Assembly (NCBI GenBank): GCA_963565915.1
Contig: OY751496.1
Coordinates: 2,418,001 to 2,482,000, forward strand
Direction of reading: 5' to 3'
Length of the DNA: 64,000 nucleotides
From: Entoloma clypeatum
Taxonomy: Eukaryota > Basidiomycota > Agaricomycetes > Agaricales > Entolomataceae
The notes under the pieces are model-generated. The model did not search any database, was not told where the DNA came from, and saw only the letters and a list, made by a program, of their open reading frames with translations. This document shows positions 42,233 to 53,731 of the stretch, one piece after another. The position numbers and the translations under genes are program-made. Every line of letters begins with the position of its first letter. Within the stretch, counting starts at the first letter, position 1.

Positions 42233-45083
42233 ATGAGCCGTCCCGTAAGCTATCCACGGATCGCCTTGTGTATTTTAATTCACTTTGATTTGGTAGGTTT
42301 ATGACCGTGTTCGTCGGTTCCTTGATCTCAAGGCTGGGGTGGATGGGGAGGAGGAGGAAGAGGAGGAAGAGGAGGAAGAGGAGGAAGAGGAGGAAGAGGA
42401 GGAAGGTCAGTCCATCCAGATATTCCCTTTCACTTCTCTAATTCTTTGGCCAATCTGTAGACTGTATTGACGACCACGTTCAACCCAATAAAACCCTCTC
42501 ATGGCGACGAATGAACGAACACGACAACCATGACGACGACGATTATCTGGATGAACTGGCGAGGCGCTATTCCAGGGTGGTACGGCCGGTAACCCCTGCT
42601 ACGGAGGGGGGGGAGGAAAGCGAGAAAAGAGGCGAAGACCAGCCTCTCGCTACGCCGGCCCAGTGTCAACTCCGCTGGCCCTCTCCTCAGGATTGGGGGC
42701 TATGGCGCATCAAGTGTCGGGTAAGTTTTAGTCCATCAGCGTATTTCTCTCCTAGTTTTTACGGATTTTATCAGCACGGTGTCGAGGAAGAGGCTGTCTT
42801 TGTACTCCTACAATTAGCAAGACCCCAGCACAAAATCCGTGCAGCCTTCATGTGTTCTGAGCGCGGATGCATCTACGTCGAAGCGATCATGAATCCGGAG
42901 CTTCAACGCCTCCTGAGGTATACCCCTGGCGTCATCCTTCGCCCCCCCGGTCGTCCCATCAAACTCTTCATTCCTCCCGACGATTGCCCGGCCACACTCA
43001 CCATGGCCACTCGCCCTGCGGATAACCTGAAGATTGGAGATTGGGCACGCATAATGCAGGGACCTTATCAAGGCGACGTTGGTCTCGTAACAGCGGTGGG
43101 GGGGTGGATAAAGCTCCTTGTCGTGCCTCGCCTACGGCCGCCTTTTTTCTCCCGGGATTTGTTCAAGGGCAAGCGCAAGCGTCCTGGACCCACTCCTCCG
43201 GCCACCCCTATGCTTTTCGACCCCATTCAGTTCGCAGAGTCTTGTGGGGTAGAGCTGACGCAAACTGGAGAAGATTCGTACCAATACCGAACGTTTTATT
43301 TCGAACATGGACTTCTACTCAAGGACTTCGATTGTGGCGCCGTCTTGTCGAACGTAGTCTTCATGCCATTCTTCCTCGCCTCCCTCCTGCATCAGTGCGG
43401 CCATCCTAAGATAATAGCCACTATGTTTCCTCCCCCGCGCGAGTGGGAATTCTTCGAAGGGGAAGAGGTAGATATCGTCACTTCCTCAGACGATCTTGCA
43501 GAAAAGGTACATGTCGGGAAGAATGGCATAATCAAGGGGCTCGATGTTCGACATCTCGAAGTGGAACTCGCCACCGGAGAAGGTCGTGTCTGCGTTCCTT
43601 GGGATGCTGCGCGTAAGCGACATAAAGTTGGCGAGTACGTTCAGGTCAGCCACGGTCCTCAGCAAGGGCGTTTTGGATGGGTTGTCAGCATTTGGGACGG
43701 CGAACTCGAGTGCGCCGAGGAGCGTCCACCGCCTCCCGGCATTGAAGACTCACAATTTGTTCCACGGATTGAGGTAAGATCCACTGTTCCCCAAACTCAT
43801 CTACATACTTATCCTATTCAACAGAAATTCACCGTTCACGTCAACAGCGCCAAGAAGACCGATGTGCCCTATTACCACTCCGCCAAGCGATCCAGTGTCT
43901 TCGATAAACTCTGCCTAGACCTTCCTCAGCTGGAGTTGGCATTGGAGGACAAAGTCCCGTTACGAGTTCCTTGGAGGAAGCTCGAGGTGGTAATTGTTGG
44001 AAATGGGGAGCTGAAGGGCAGGACAGGCACCGTACGCGACGTCTACATCAACAGAAACACCGCAAGCAGCCTTGAGGTCGATGTTCAGCTCGATACCTAC
44101 AGCGGGAGCCATTCATTCAACCGAAGGCGGATAGATTATGACCATGTCGTTGAACGGAGGTTTGCCTTGCCTTGCTTTTATTTTCTTCATTCATTTAATT
44201 TAATTATAGGAGCAAAATTCAGCTATTCGATTACCGGCGCCCCAATGACGAACGTTTCCAACCTCTCCCCCGCCCTCGCAGGGTCATGCATTCGGGGAAC
44301 ATAGGAAGCGTAGATTCATCCAGTGGGAGAACACCGATGCCTGCTCCAGATCAGATCTCGCTTTCGCCAGCTTGGGACCCTTCATTGCGCACGCCCAGGA
44401 ATCCCTATGCCGGGCAACCCGAGGGCGAAGGTCGGATTGCCTCCGCCTCGTATAACACGGCCCGTCCCCCCACGAACGACTATGACGGCGCCATCAGCCC
44501 AACTTGGAATCCCTACGCCAAGGAACCCAGTTGGGGAGGCGAAGGTCGGACTGCCTCCGCCTCGTATAACACGACCCGTCAACCCACAAACGACGCCGTC
44601 AACCCACCTCCACCTCTACCTCCAAGCCACATTCTCCTTGACCCACGGCTCGAGAACGTCAAGGTCACAGCAAAGGTGACAAGTGCAAGCCACACTGAGA
44701 AGTCCATGACCGTGTGGGGCACAGTCCTGGGTAGCGTCCGAAGGATTGTTTACTCATCAAAAAAAGCGCTGCAGGATATAACGATGGCACAAGTGGTACT
44801 CAAAAACCCCAGTCCTACGCGTACTGATTCCCTTCTCGTTATTATTAGTGGACAGAACATTGGGACTTTTGTACGTCGGGTTACCCATGAAGGACATGGT
44901 CCTACCAGCCTTGCCGTTTGCAGAGTTGTGACCCGGGAAGAGGGCTCCAAGGACACGGTCACTTCGACAACGTTAAGACTGCGGCCCGAGGATCTTGCTC
45001 TGGTTGTGGAGACGGCAGAGCAAAAAAAATTGAATCGAGATATATTGAAGGATGAGCGTGCAGCTGTAAGAAAATGTTGCTGA
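42233..45083 (+). CDS. Spt5-like transcription elongation factor (NusG N-terminal and KOW domains)
   Basis: Six exons fit exactly: 42233-42244 (MSRP), 42297-42405, 42461-42720, 42775-43773, 43825-44159 and 44210-45083, total 2,589 nt and 862 residues, all introns GT-AG of 50-55 bp. N-terminal poly-Glu region, then an NGN domain (LWRIKCR to CIYVEAIMNPELQRLL), and KOW-type motifs (IGDWARIMQGPYQGDVGLV; VGEYVQVSHGPQQGRFGWV; LKGRTGTVRDVYI). The C-terminus has Spt5 CTR-like repeats (SLSPAWDPSLRTPRNPY, SPTWNPYAKEP), the type phosphorylated in real Spt5. Shorter than yeast Spt5 (1063 residues). Mushroom genomes carry extra Spt5-like paralogues, so this need not be the essential copy. Confidence 0.85.
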
Positions 45084-45865
45084 GGTAGGTATTCACATTG
45101 TCTTCGAACATTTTCAATCTTGCTTATCAAGTAACCCCCCAAGGCTCTGGGAGTCATTTTCACGAGAAACACTCCTCGTCCTATCATTATTACAGGCACA
45201 CTTGATGATCTACTTATTACTTGATACCATGCATGTGTACTTCAGAAAAATCATTATTTTTGGCTTATCGTGCTACATCCACTGCCTCAAATGACTTGAT
45301 TCTTTTACCGTTGTACAGCCTGGCTTCCTGGCTTCAATACTCTCCACTTAATCTGTGGTGATGAAAATAATAGCAGAGCGAGGAAGTTGGCACACCATTT
45401 TCACGAGGTTATGCAAAATCCGTCACGTTCGTCGAAGTCACGCCACATTTTCTGTCTCCGCCTCAGTAATTTGGCGGTGGGAGTTGTTCAGTCAGGCTCC
45501 AGCTCCCGGCGGCGGGATAGATTGTGAGCTCTGATTTTATTGAGGGACAGAAATTTCATGGATCGAAGTTAGAGTGGTCTCCTAAAGTGCCCAAAGATTC
45601 CCGATCTATGAGACATCAGCCGCTCAGAATGCGGGAAGGCGCCGATCGAGGAAATTTTACATAACTATGTAGGTGATTTTGCAACACCCGGTCACTCATA
45701 GCCGGCGACAACGATCATTCCTGTATGTCAGCCAACTCAGCAGCGCTTTCGCACACTTTCCCTCTTGCTTCTATACCCCCACCATCTCCCCATCCACCTG
45801 TAAGTCCCTTGTTTTCTTCAGTATTTATGAAGTAGTCGTTCAAGTTCATCGAAATCTGGCGAGAC
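45084..45865. other. intergenic stretch
   Basis: No frame with coding character and no repeat recognised; presumably the Spt5-like 3' flank and the promoter of the next gene. Confidence 0.4.
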
Positions 45866-46208
45866 ATGAATCCCAGGAATATGAAGACGGAATCGGCCAG
45901 CAGGCAGACCATCCTGTACTATGAGGCACCCGTGAGGATGTTTGTACCATGTGCACCCGACCAAGAACCTATTCACATTCTTCCAAGACCACGCCCAATA
46001 ACCCATCTCCCCACTTACGAGAAGATGGCAAGCATACTGATTTTGGTTATTCGCCTGACTAACCAATTTTTCACTTATTGATATAGGAACCTAAGGACTT
46101 CATACTGTACCGTAGGGAGATTGAGGAAGCTTGGGCGGCCAACGTTCACCTTGGAGCCGCCTTGAAGCAGTACCTTGACGAGGCTCGGTCAAATATTCAG
46201 AAGCTCCA

Positions 46209-46576
46209 TGTTATGCGTAACAAACCGTTCCAAGGTTCGGGCAGAGTATGCAGGAAGATGGAAAGGCGAAGAGCAATGTGATTGCTAAATCTAAGGAATC
46301 TAGCTATAGTACAAAGGGTTTATATAGGTACTGACTATAGGCGATAGCATATGAGTCAGTGCTGCGCAAGGCAGTGTATCTGAGTAAGATAACTGCGGAA
46401 GGCAGTGCGTCTGAGTAAGACGACTGCGGAATGAGTCAGACAGCTGCGGAAAGCGAGTCAGCGCGGGAGCGAAGTATACTAAAGGAAATAAAGTATAATA
46501 CGATATGTGTAAGCGGGGGCCGATGAGTAAAAGTGAAAAAGTAAGCATATACGTCCGTAGTCGTTAGTCCGTAACA
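46209..46576 (-). repeat. family 1 3' LTR (copy F)
   Basis: 368 bp; on the minus strand starts TGTTACGGAC and ends TTACGCATAACA. Preceded by the purine tract GAGGAGGGGAACA. Confidence 0.95.
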
Positions 46577-46613
46577 TGTTCCCCTCCTCAAGGTCTGTGT
46601 CCTCACAGACTAC

Positions 46614-46982
46614 CTACTCCCATCCATCGTTGCCATTTGGATCGGCCCAGGCAGGGTCAACTCGGTTACCCCAATCCTTTATCAGTTCATCGTTTACCGC
46701 CGTGGCAAACTCTAAACCTCGAACGGCGAGGCGAAGGCGTCGGTTCTCGACAGCCAGGGTGTTGGTATAGTTTTTGAGGATGAGTTTCTCCTCAGCGGTG
46801 GGGGCGGTTGGCAAATCGGAAAGGGTATGAAGGCGGATATGCATCTGCCGGTGAAGGATGTCGGCAACGGAGGTTTCGAGCGCATGGATCTGGTCGCGCA
46901 TGGAGAGCGCTTCGCCGATGAGGGTGGTGATGGTGGGATTGATATCGGAAGCATCGGTGGAGGCGGCGGTGATGTTGGACAT
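46614..46982 (-). CDS. ORF3: small coiled-coil-like protein downstream of pol (copy F)
   Basis: 122 codons from ATG at 46982, 115 bp after the pol stop and just before the purine tract of the 3' LTR, same strand as pol but another frame. Two helical stretches with heptad-like spacing, ALSMRDQIHALETSVADIL and NTLAVENRRLRLAVRGLEF, suggest a coiled coil. It ends acidic and Asn/Asp/Trp-rich (WADPNGNDGWE). Ty3/gypsy elements normally end at the chromodomain; an extra ORF at this position is where env or accessory genes occur in some lineages. It has no signal peptide or membrane segment, so it is not Env-like. Conserved, though frameshifted, in copy B. Confidence 0.65.
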   Translation of the reverse strand: MSNITAASTDASDINPTITTLIGEALSMRDQIHALETSVADILHRQMHIRLHTLSDLPTAPTAEEKLILKNYTNTLAVENRRLRLAVRGLEFATAVNDELIKDWGNRVDPAWADPNGNDGWE

Positions 46983-47097
46983 GGCAGAAATGATGTTTGA
47001 AAGGTATAAGAAGAACGGCGTGTTGGGCGAGAAGAGTTGGAGCGGGGAACTCGATGTGACAGAAGTCGATGTGGAAAATGGCTCAAAGTTTATTCTT

Positions 47098-50000
47098 TTA
47101 TCGTGGACGCGATGGATTTTGCCGATGAAAGTCTCGGATCAAGTCTTGAGCGTTCTGAACATTAGTCCGAGGTTCCCACGTGTTCTCTTCTGGGCCATAC
47201 CCTTCCCATTGGACGAGGTACTGGATCTTTCCGCGGAATTTTCGAGAGTCCAGGATCGTGGAGACATGGTATTCTTCTCGTCCTTCGACGATGATCGGAT
47301 CAGGGGCTGGCTTCTTTTTCTGAATGGCATACTTCGGGGTTTCGTATGGCGATAACAGGGTTTCGTTGAACACAGGGTGGATCATTTTCCAGGTTTTGGG
47401 AAGATCAAGACGGTATGCGCTAGCTCCTTTCTTCTCTAGGACTTTGAACGGTCCGTGTCGGAGGGCGTCAAGTTTCTTTGAGGGACGATCAGTCCTGATG
47501 TTAGTCCCTTCCAGCCACACCTTGTCTCCGATGCGGTAATCCCGAGACGGGCTTCGTCGTGTGTCAACTGTCTTCTTCATCTGATCCTGTGCCTGTTTTA
47601 GTGCTGCGTTGGCTTCTTCTCGTGCCTGTTTGAGTTTTTTCAAGAAGTCGTTTGCTGCCGGATTGGTGTCTTCCAACACAAGTTCTCCCTTCCAAGGATG
47701 CAGACCGTAGTTGAGATAGAATGGTGTGTACTTTGTCGCTTGATGTTCTTTGTCATTGTACTGGAATTCTGCGATTGCGATCCATTCCGCCCAATCATCT
47801 TGTAGATGGTTGACAAAGTTTCGTAAGAACACCTCGGTTTCCTGATGCGATCGTTCGGCCTGTCCATCAGTCTGTGGATGGTACGCAGTGGACAGATTTC
47901 TTTTGATCCCTAACATGCGGCAAAGTATCTCCATAAACTTCGCGGCGAACTGCGGTCCCCTATCGCTGATGATTTTCTTGGGAATTCCATGAAGTTTCCA
48001 TATCTGGTCCCGATAGATCTTGGCTAATCCTTCAGCCGATAGTTCCACGGTTGTCGGGATGAGATGAAGCATCTTTGAATGTCTGTCCGTGATGACCAGA
48101 ATTGCGTTCTTCCCATCAGATTCTGGTATCGGTCCTACGACGTCAATCCCTATATCTTCCCATGGTTGACTTGGCGCGGCGTTAGGGTGCAGAGGGGCGT
48201 GTCTCCTTTGGCGGCTGATCTTGTTGCGTTGACAGGTGTCACAACCTTTCACATACTTCTTTACGTCATGTAGGATGGTGGGCCACCAGTAGGTGCGAGT
48301 GAGAAGTTCATGCGTTCGATACTGTCCTGGATGTCCTGCCACTGGTGCGTCGTGCGCTTCAAACATCAGTTCTTGGCGCAATTGTGGGTCTGGTGGAACA
48401 TAGACTCGTTCTCCTGCGTAGGTGATGCCATTTTCCTGCTGGTACCAGTGAGGATTCTTCTTCAGACCCTGGGCTACTTCTGTTTCCATGCGATTCGAGG
48501 CCTTGATGCGTACGATCCATGGGTTTTCGATGGTTGTGATGTTTCCGATTTTGATGGAATCAGATGTTTCACCCCCTTCAAAGAATTGTTCCTCCGTGAA
48601 CATCTCCATTTGTATCACATCTTCTGATTCCAATCGTTTCAAAAATAGCCCCTCCTTGAGCATTTGGTCGCTGTCCTGCGGCTCGAGTTCCGTCTCATAC
48701 CAGGGTAAACGTGACAGGATGTCTGCTTTCGCGTTTGTCTTCCCAGGTACATGTCGCAATTCGAAGTCATAGTCTTGTAGCTTCATCTTCCAGCGCCTCT
48801 GTCGTTGGTTTAGGTCCTGAGGACGCCGGAAATACTCCAGGTTTTTGTGATCGGTTAAGATCTCGAAACGTTCCTTGGCTTCAAGTAGATAATGTCGCCA
48901 GTCCTTCAGTGCTTCCATGACTGCCAAGAGTTCCTTGTCATAGATCTCGTAATTCTGTTCGGCCGCGGACATGGTCCGCGACAAGGACGCGATAGGATGC
49001 CACTTGTCGTCTTGTTTCTGTGAGAGTACCGCTCCAATTGCATAACCCGATGCATCGGTTTCAACCCTGAACTGTCCGTCCGGTTTGGGCAATGCCAAGA
49101 CTGGTGCTGTCGTGATTGCCCGTATGAGACCTTCAAATGCTTCTTGCGCCGCTGGTCCCCATGTGAATGCTGTATTTCCCGTAAGTGTCGTGAGTGGCTT
49201 TGCGATGTTTGAGTATCCTTCAATGAAGCGTCGATAAAAATTGGCAAATCCCAGGAATCTCTGGACTTCCTTTTTTGATGTGGGTACTCGCCAGTTCCGG
49301 ATTGTGTCCACCTTTTCAGTTTCCATCTCGACACGTCCTTCACCCACGACATATCCCAATATGGGGCATTTCGTTACTTCCCAAAGACACTTCTTCTCCT
49401 TTAGGAACAAGTCATTGTCCGACAGGATCTGCAAGATCTCTTCGGTGTTCCGGGCAAGTTCTTCCTTTGTTTTACCAATAACCACTATGTCATCCATGTA
49501 AATCACACAGATGCGCCGACGGATCTGATCCCTGAATAGGCTGGCCATCATCCGAGAGAACGTTCCCGGGGAATTGCAGAGACCGAAAAACATGACCAAT
49601 GGTTCAAACAATCCTCGGCTGGTCAAGAAGGCGGCTTTCCATTCGTCACCCTTTTTGATCCGCACATTATTGTATCCCCACATGATGTCCATTTTGTTGA
49701 AGTAGACTGCGTCCTTCAATACATCCAAGAGGTCGTTGATGCGTGGGAGTGGGAATTTGTCCTTGACCGTGAATTTGTTAACCGTGCGATAGTCCTGTAC
49801 CAATCGTTTGGAACCGTCTTTCTTGTTAATGAAGAAGCAGGGTGATGCATAAGGTGATTTGGACGGTCGGATCTTTCCGGTTGCCAGGCCTTCGTCGATG
49901 AATTCGTCCAGTTCTTCTTGCTCCTTTTGGGTCATAGGGTACGTGTTTCCCCCTAGCTCCTTTGGTGCGTCCGGTGTAAGTTCGATGCCGTGGTCCCATT

Positions 50001-50735
50001 CCCTTTCCTTTGGGATCTTGTCAAAGTTTTCTTTTTCAAAAAGATGGGCAAAACGTTCAACATATGAGGGTCGTTTGGTTGTGGGAGGTGGTGTGGGAGT
50101 AACTGCTTCCAATATGGGGTCTCCGGGCTTCCATTTCTGATCTGATTTCTTGGGTGCGTCCTTGTCTCGTATTTCCACCATGCGAACCCGATGTTTGCGA
50201 CCATTAAGGTTAACCCTGAAATCCGAGTGTTTGGTTTGACACGTTGACGGGCATCGGTTGAATGTTACGGCGCCGGTCGTCCAATTGATTGTAGGGTTGT
50301 GGTGCACCAACCAATCATGTCCCAAAAGCATATCCGTTCTCCCAATGTCCAATACCATTGCCTCCATGGTTTCCTGGTGTGTTCCCAAGTCCAGCTTGAC
50401 TTCGGCAAGTTTTTCTGCTTTCTGTTGTCGGGCATTTAGGATTGATATGGGCTTTATTCCACGTGTGGGAAGGTTCTGTTCACGTACTATTCTGGGATGG
50501 ATACATGTGCGTTCACATCCGCTATCGACCTCAGGTCGAATGGCCTTTGGTCCTCGTCGTGTTTTGATCTGAGCTTGCAGCTTGATCTCTCGTCGTTTCG
50601 GAGGTTTATCTCCCTTGACAATCTTAGTTGACGCAACGGCTCGCTTTGCAGGGATAACATAAGTTATATTGTCTGTAACTGCACCAGGCAAGCGAGTTCG
50701 TTTAATGGATAAGGGTCGCGACTTAGCGTCGTTTA
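47098..50735 (-). CDS. Pol polyprotein of family 1 (copy F)
   Basis: About 1,200 residues, uninterrupted, in the -1 frame relative to gag and overlapping the gag stop. Residue numbers below count from the Leu (TTG) at 50691. Aspartic protease VDSG near 55-58 with LLGHDW near 122; reverse transcriptase with FVMFF-type motif and YMDD near 398-401; RNase H with TDASGY near 545; integrase HHCC finger ([11 protein letters not shown] to CDTCQRNK), DDE core with [19 protein letters not shown] and [18 protein letters not shown]-like [10 protein letters not shown]; chromodomain with [19 protein letters not shown] near the end. All catalytic residues are present. No ATG marks the start, so expression as a Gag-Pol frameshift product is likely. 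Confidence 0.92.
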
Positions 50736-51602
50736 ATCGGACCCTTCGGGAAAATCCTTCTCATCGGTCTCTATGGTGATGGTTTCATCGTCATCATCGG
50801 TATCTCCATCAGACACCTTCCTAATCTTTCCAGAGTTCTTCTTCGGCTTGCGGCAGTTGCGCGCAATATGTCCTTCTTGGTCGCAGTTGAAACACTTACG
50901 ACCATCTTTCTTCTTTGGGGCTTTGCAGTCTTTGGCAAGGTGACCAAAGCGCTGACAGTTGTAGCAACGGGCTACTCCTGCTTTGTCGATCTCCATGGCT
51001 TTGCCTTGACCACCATAAGTGGTACCCGATCCGGTGCGTGTGTCGCCACCCCCTCGGATGACTAATGCATGTCCCTCCATCTGTCGTCCCTTGTTTCGGA
51101 TCTCCTTTGCGTAATCAGTGTACGTCTTGCCATCGCTAGCCACTTGTTCAGAAATTTTGCGGTTGACGTTCTTTTCCAGGATGTATTTCCCAGTTTCTTC
51201 GCCAAGGTTTGACAGCTTCAAGATCTCTTCGAATTCGTCCAAGAATTCGTCGATGGTGCGTTTCTCCTGTTTCAGGACTTCGAGTTTCGCCTTGGCCGCT
51301 GCCGACTTGTTGGCAATAGAGAATCGCGTAGCGATGTCATCTGAGAATCCTAACCAGGTGATGTTCTCGCCATCGGTGGCAAGGTCGTCTAATTTGTTGC
51401 TGGCCCAGTGTTTACCGGACCCTTCCATCATGCGGGATAACACCGCAAGAATCTTCTGATCGTCGGACAGTCCCTTCTGGAACCTGATGTATAATTTGGT
51501 GGCTTTCCACCACTCGTCGAAGGTGTGTCTGTCTTTGAACATCCCAGGATCTTTGATGATCTTGGATGTATCCATTGTTTGTACTGTCGGTGCTTCTGCC
51601 AT
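50733..51602 (-). CDS. Gag capsid-nucleocapsid (family 1, copy F)
   Basis: 289 codons from the first ATG ([18 protein letters not shown]). Capsid domain with [19 protein letters not shown]; two CCHC knuckles [14 protein letters not shown] and [14 protein letters not shown]; acidic C-terminus. The frame is open for 124 further codons upstream to a TAG at 51975-51977, with protein-like content (QTEYNRWARNERLDPF), so the ATG may not be the true N-terminus. Confidence 0.85.
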   Translation of the reverse strand: MAEAPTVQTMDTSKIIKDPGMFKDRHTFDEWWKATKLYIRFQKGLSDDQKILAVLSRMMEGSGKHWASNKLDDLATDGENITWLGFSDDIATRFSIANKSAAAKAKLEVLKQEKRTIDEFLDEFEEILKLSNLGEETGKYILEKNVNRKISEQVASDGKTYTDYAKEIRNKGRQMEGHALVIRGGGDTRTGSGTTYGGQGKAMEIDKAGVARCYNCQRFGHLAKDCKAPKKKDGRKCFNCDQEGHIARNCRKPKKNSGKIRKVSDGDTDDDDETITIETDEKDFPEGSD

Positions 51603-51604
51603 GT

Positions 51605-52380
51605 CTAGAACCTGCGGAGTAGGAGAGGTGTCGGATTGTTGGGATGAAGATGGGGTTCGGGATATAGGTAGGGGTTGAAAATCAGTCCCTGTTCTAGGCG
51701 TCTGTTCGGTATCTGACTGCGCGGAGTCAAAAGTAAATTCGTCAGGGGACTCGTCGGCGGAATCGGTGGCAAAACGTTCGGGGTATTTCCTCTGTAGATC
51801 TCTAAGGAATCTCTGTTCCTGCGCGTCTGTTGGTCGCGAGAAGGGGTCAAGTCTCTCGTTTCGTGCCCAACGGTTGTACTCGGTTTGTTGTTCTTCGATG
51901 GTGAAGTGGGCGTAGATCTGCTGCTTCGAGTAGGACGTGATGATGTGGCTCTGGGACGTCTCGATGTGAGCGTCCTAATCAATCTTCTGATAACGGTTGT
52001 CTGGACACCGATAAACTCTCTGATCTCTGTGATCCGACCTGTCTGAGGTCCTTCTTGAACGCGAAAGCTTTCGAGTTCGTTCTGTCGGGCGTTGTAACGC
52101 GCGATCTGGTGTTGCCGAGCAAGATGGATGCTCTCTGCTATCTCGCCGTGGGGGCGATGCTCGTCGTTGTCTAGTTCTTCGTCAAGCACCTGCTGTAGGA
52201 TGCGACGGATCTCCGATTCGATGTACTGCTGGATAAGCGTAAAATCGATACTGTCTCGAGGACTTAGCTCCTCCTGTCGGGCTTCTGGCGTGCTGAATGG
52301 GTTACTGGTGAAGTCTTCAAAGAAGCGCGACGTCTTGACTCGTCTGGTAGTTGCTCTCTTCGCTCTGGGCGAACCTAACG
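51605..52380 (-). CDS. upstream Gag frame without ATG (copy F)
   Basis: A frame open from near the PBS to a TAG at 51605, two bases before the gag ATG, containing no ATG. The first half has coding character (LIQQYIESEIRRILQQV, DNDEHRPHGEIAESIHLARQ); the second half loses it where the main gag frame gains it. Same layout as copy B, so it is not a random defect of one copy. Whether it is translated is unknown. Confidence 0.5.
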
Positions 52381-52393
52381 AGATTTAGCAACT

Positions 52394-52761
52394 TGTTATG
52401 CGTAACAAACCGTTCCAAGGTTCGGGCAGAGTATGCAGGAAGATGGAAAGGCGAAGAGCAATGTGATTGCTAAATCTAAGGAATCTAGCTATAGTACAAA
52501 GGGTTTATATAGGTACTGACTATAGGCGATAGCATATGAGTCAGTGCTGCGCAAGGCAGTGTATCTGAGTAAGATAACTGCGGAAGGCAGTGCGTCTGAG
52601 TAAGACGACTGCGGAATGAGTCAGACAGCTGCGGAAAGCGAGTCAGCGCGGGAGCGAAGTATACTAAAGGAAATAAAGTATAATACGATATGTGTAAGCG
52701 GGGGCCGATGAGTAAAAGTGAAAAAGTAAGCATATACGTCCGTAGTCGTTAGTCCGTAACA
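52394..52761 (-). repeat. family 1 5' LTR (copy F)
   Basis: 368 bp. Minus-strand TATA box at 52504-52511; ATGAGTCA (TGACTCAT on minus) at 52536 and 52616. Self-primer (52467-52477) and PBS (52381-52391) are exact 11-nt complements. Confidence 0.95.
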
Positions 52762-53057
52762 CTCCATGGCTTCATCCAGCAATCTCATCCTGGCTTTGAA
52801 ATCCATGCATCGGGCTTGTTGATTGACGAAGCTACCGTGCGGACTGCTAGCTGCTTGATCCCATTGTGGTAAGGATTCTCTTTTTCCGCACCTTTTATCA
52901 TCACGTACTGATATTCGTCGTGCATAGACTTTCATTCTCTCGAGCGACCTAATTTGGGATTGAATTTATTTATCCATTCGTTTTCATGTATAAATCCGAC
53001 CAGCCGTCATTCGCGTCTCGCTTGCCATCCTGTTCAAGTAGCATCGTACATATCAAT

Positions 53058-53330
53058 TCATCTTTCTGGCATGATATGATAGTTCAACTCACAAATCACA
53101 GCTGATCGGTAGGGTGAAGACCGGGTATGGTCTCGTGCTTGAGACAAATTGAGGCCAAATTCTGAGTCTTCAGGTAACTGGTGCCCAAGCAGCTCCACCT
53201 CTCTTTCTGCGGTAAGCCATCTTCCTCGGTAGTATCGACAACTCTCGGATAGCCTCATATGCTCCTCGTACCCTAATCTGCTAGCATGGACAGCAATTTG
53301 AAGGGCATTGGCAAGGTGCTTGATTCACTG
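53058..53330 (-). CDS. possible exon of an unrecognised minus-strand gene
   Basis: Open frame with protein-like composition (KHLANALQIAVHASRLGYEE, then MRLSESCRYYRGRWLTAERE and LLGHQLPEDSEFGLNL), ending at a GTGAGT donor near 53090. Helical, charged. No family identified and no partner exons found, so it may be a fragment. Confidence 0.35.
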
Positions 53331-53731
53331 TTGAAGTCGTTTTTGCTTCTTCAGCCATCGTACCCTAAAGTGGGAGAGTTGTCGACGGGCGTTGCGAGTC
53401 GATCGAGTCCGGTAAACTGAGAAGAACATCCTTCAAACAATCAATGGGACGGTGCGGCGGGTGAAAATAAGGATACCTGGACTGCCGAAGCGACAAAGCT
53501 GAGAGGTATGTTACTGTTCATAGTTCATGACTCTTATAAGTTATAATGGGCAGATCCATCAATGCATTATAGGGTTTGCAACCGTTGCTACAAACAAACC
53601 TTACTGCCAATAAAGGGTCTTTGATTGTGGACTTTGATGTGATGCGTGCCGGCAGTTTGAACAATTCACGAATGTCAAGGTAAGTATGCGGCATACCATT
53701 GCTCCTCCCAGCAGGTATTCTTGACTACACC

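Larger units (their letters stand above)
46209..52761 (-). mobile_element. Ty3/gypsy chromovirus, family 1, copy F (complete, apparently young)
   Basis: 6,553 bp on the minus strand with two 368-bp LTRs that match by eye and a perfect 5-bp target duplication CTCCA (46204-46208 and 52762-52766). PBS/self-primer pair, two-frame gag region, gag, 1197-codon pol without a stop, ORF3 and purine tract are all present. It is the only copy here whose pol is uninterrupted, and so the best reference for family 1 and a candidate for recent or current mobility. Confidence 0.95.
45866..52872 (+). pseudogene. putative host gene split by gypsy copy F
   Basis: Exon-like frame from ATG 45866 (MNPRNMKTESASRQTILYYE), a possible GC-AG intron ending at 46086, then a frame containing DFILYRREIEEAWAANVHLG that reaches 46208, where copy F begins. 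After the target duplication (52762) the same frame continues for about 36 codons (PGFEIHASGLLIDEATVRTA) to a GTAAGG donor near 52871. Continuity across the empty site supports an exon interrupted by the insertion. No family recognised. Later exons are not identified. Confidence 0.5.

Noticed and set aside
52621..52935. Minus-strand ORF of 104 codons across the right junction of copy F
   Set aside because: It crosses the LTR-host boundary; at the empty site the minus frame hits a stop within five codons, whereas the plus frame stays open.
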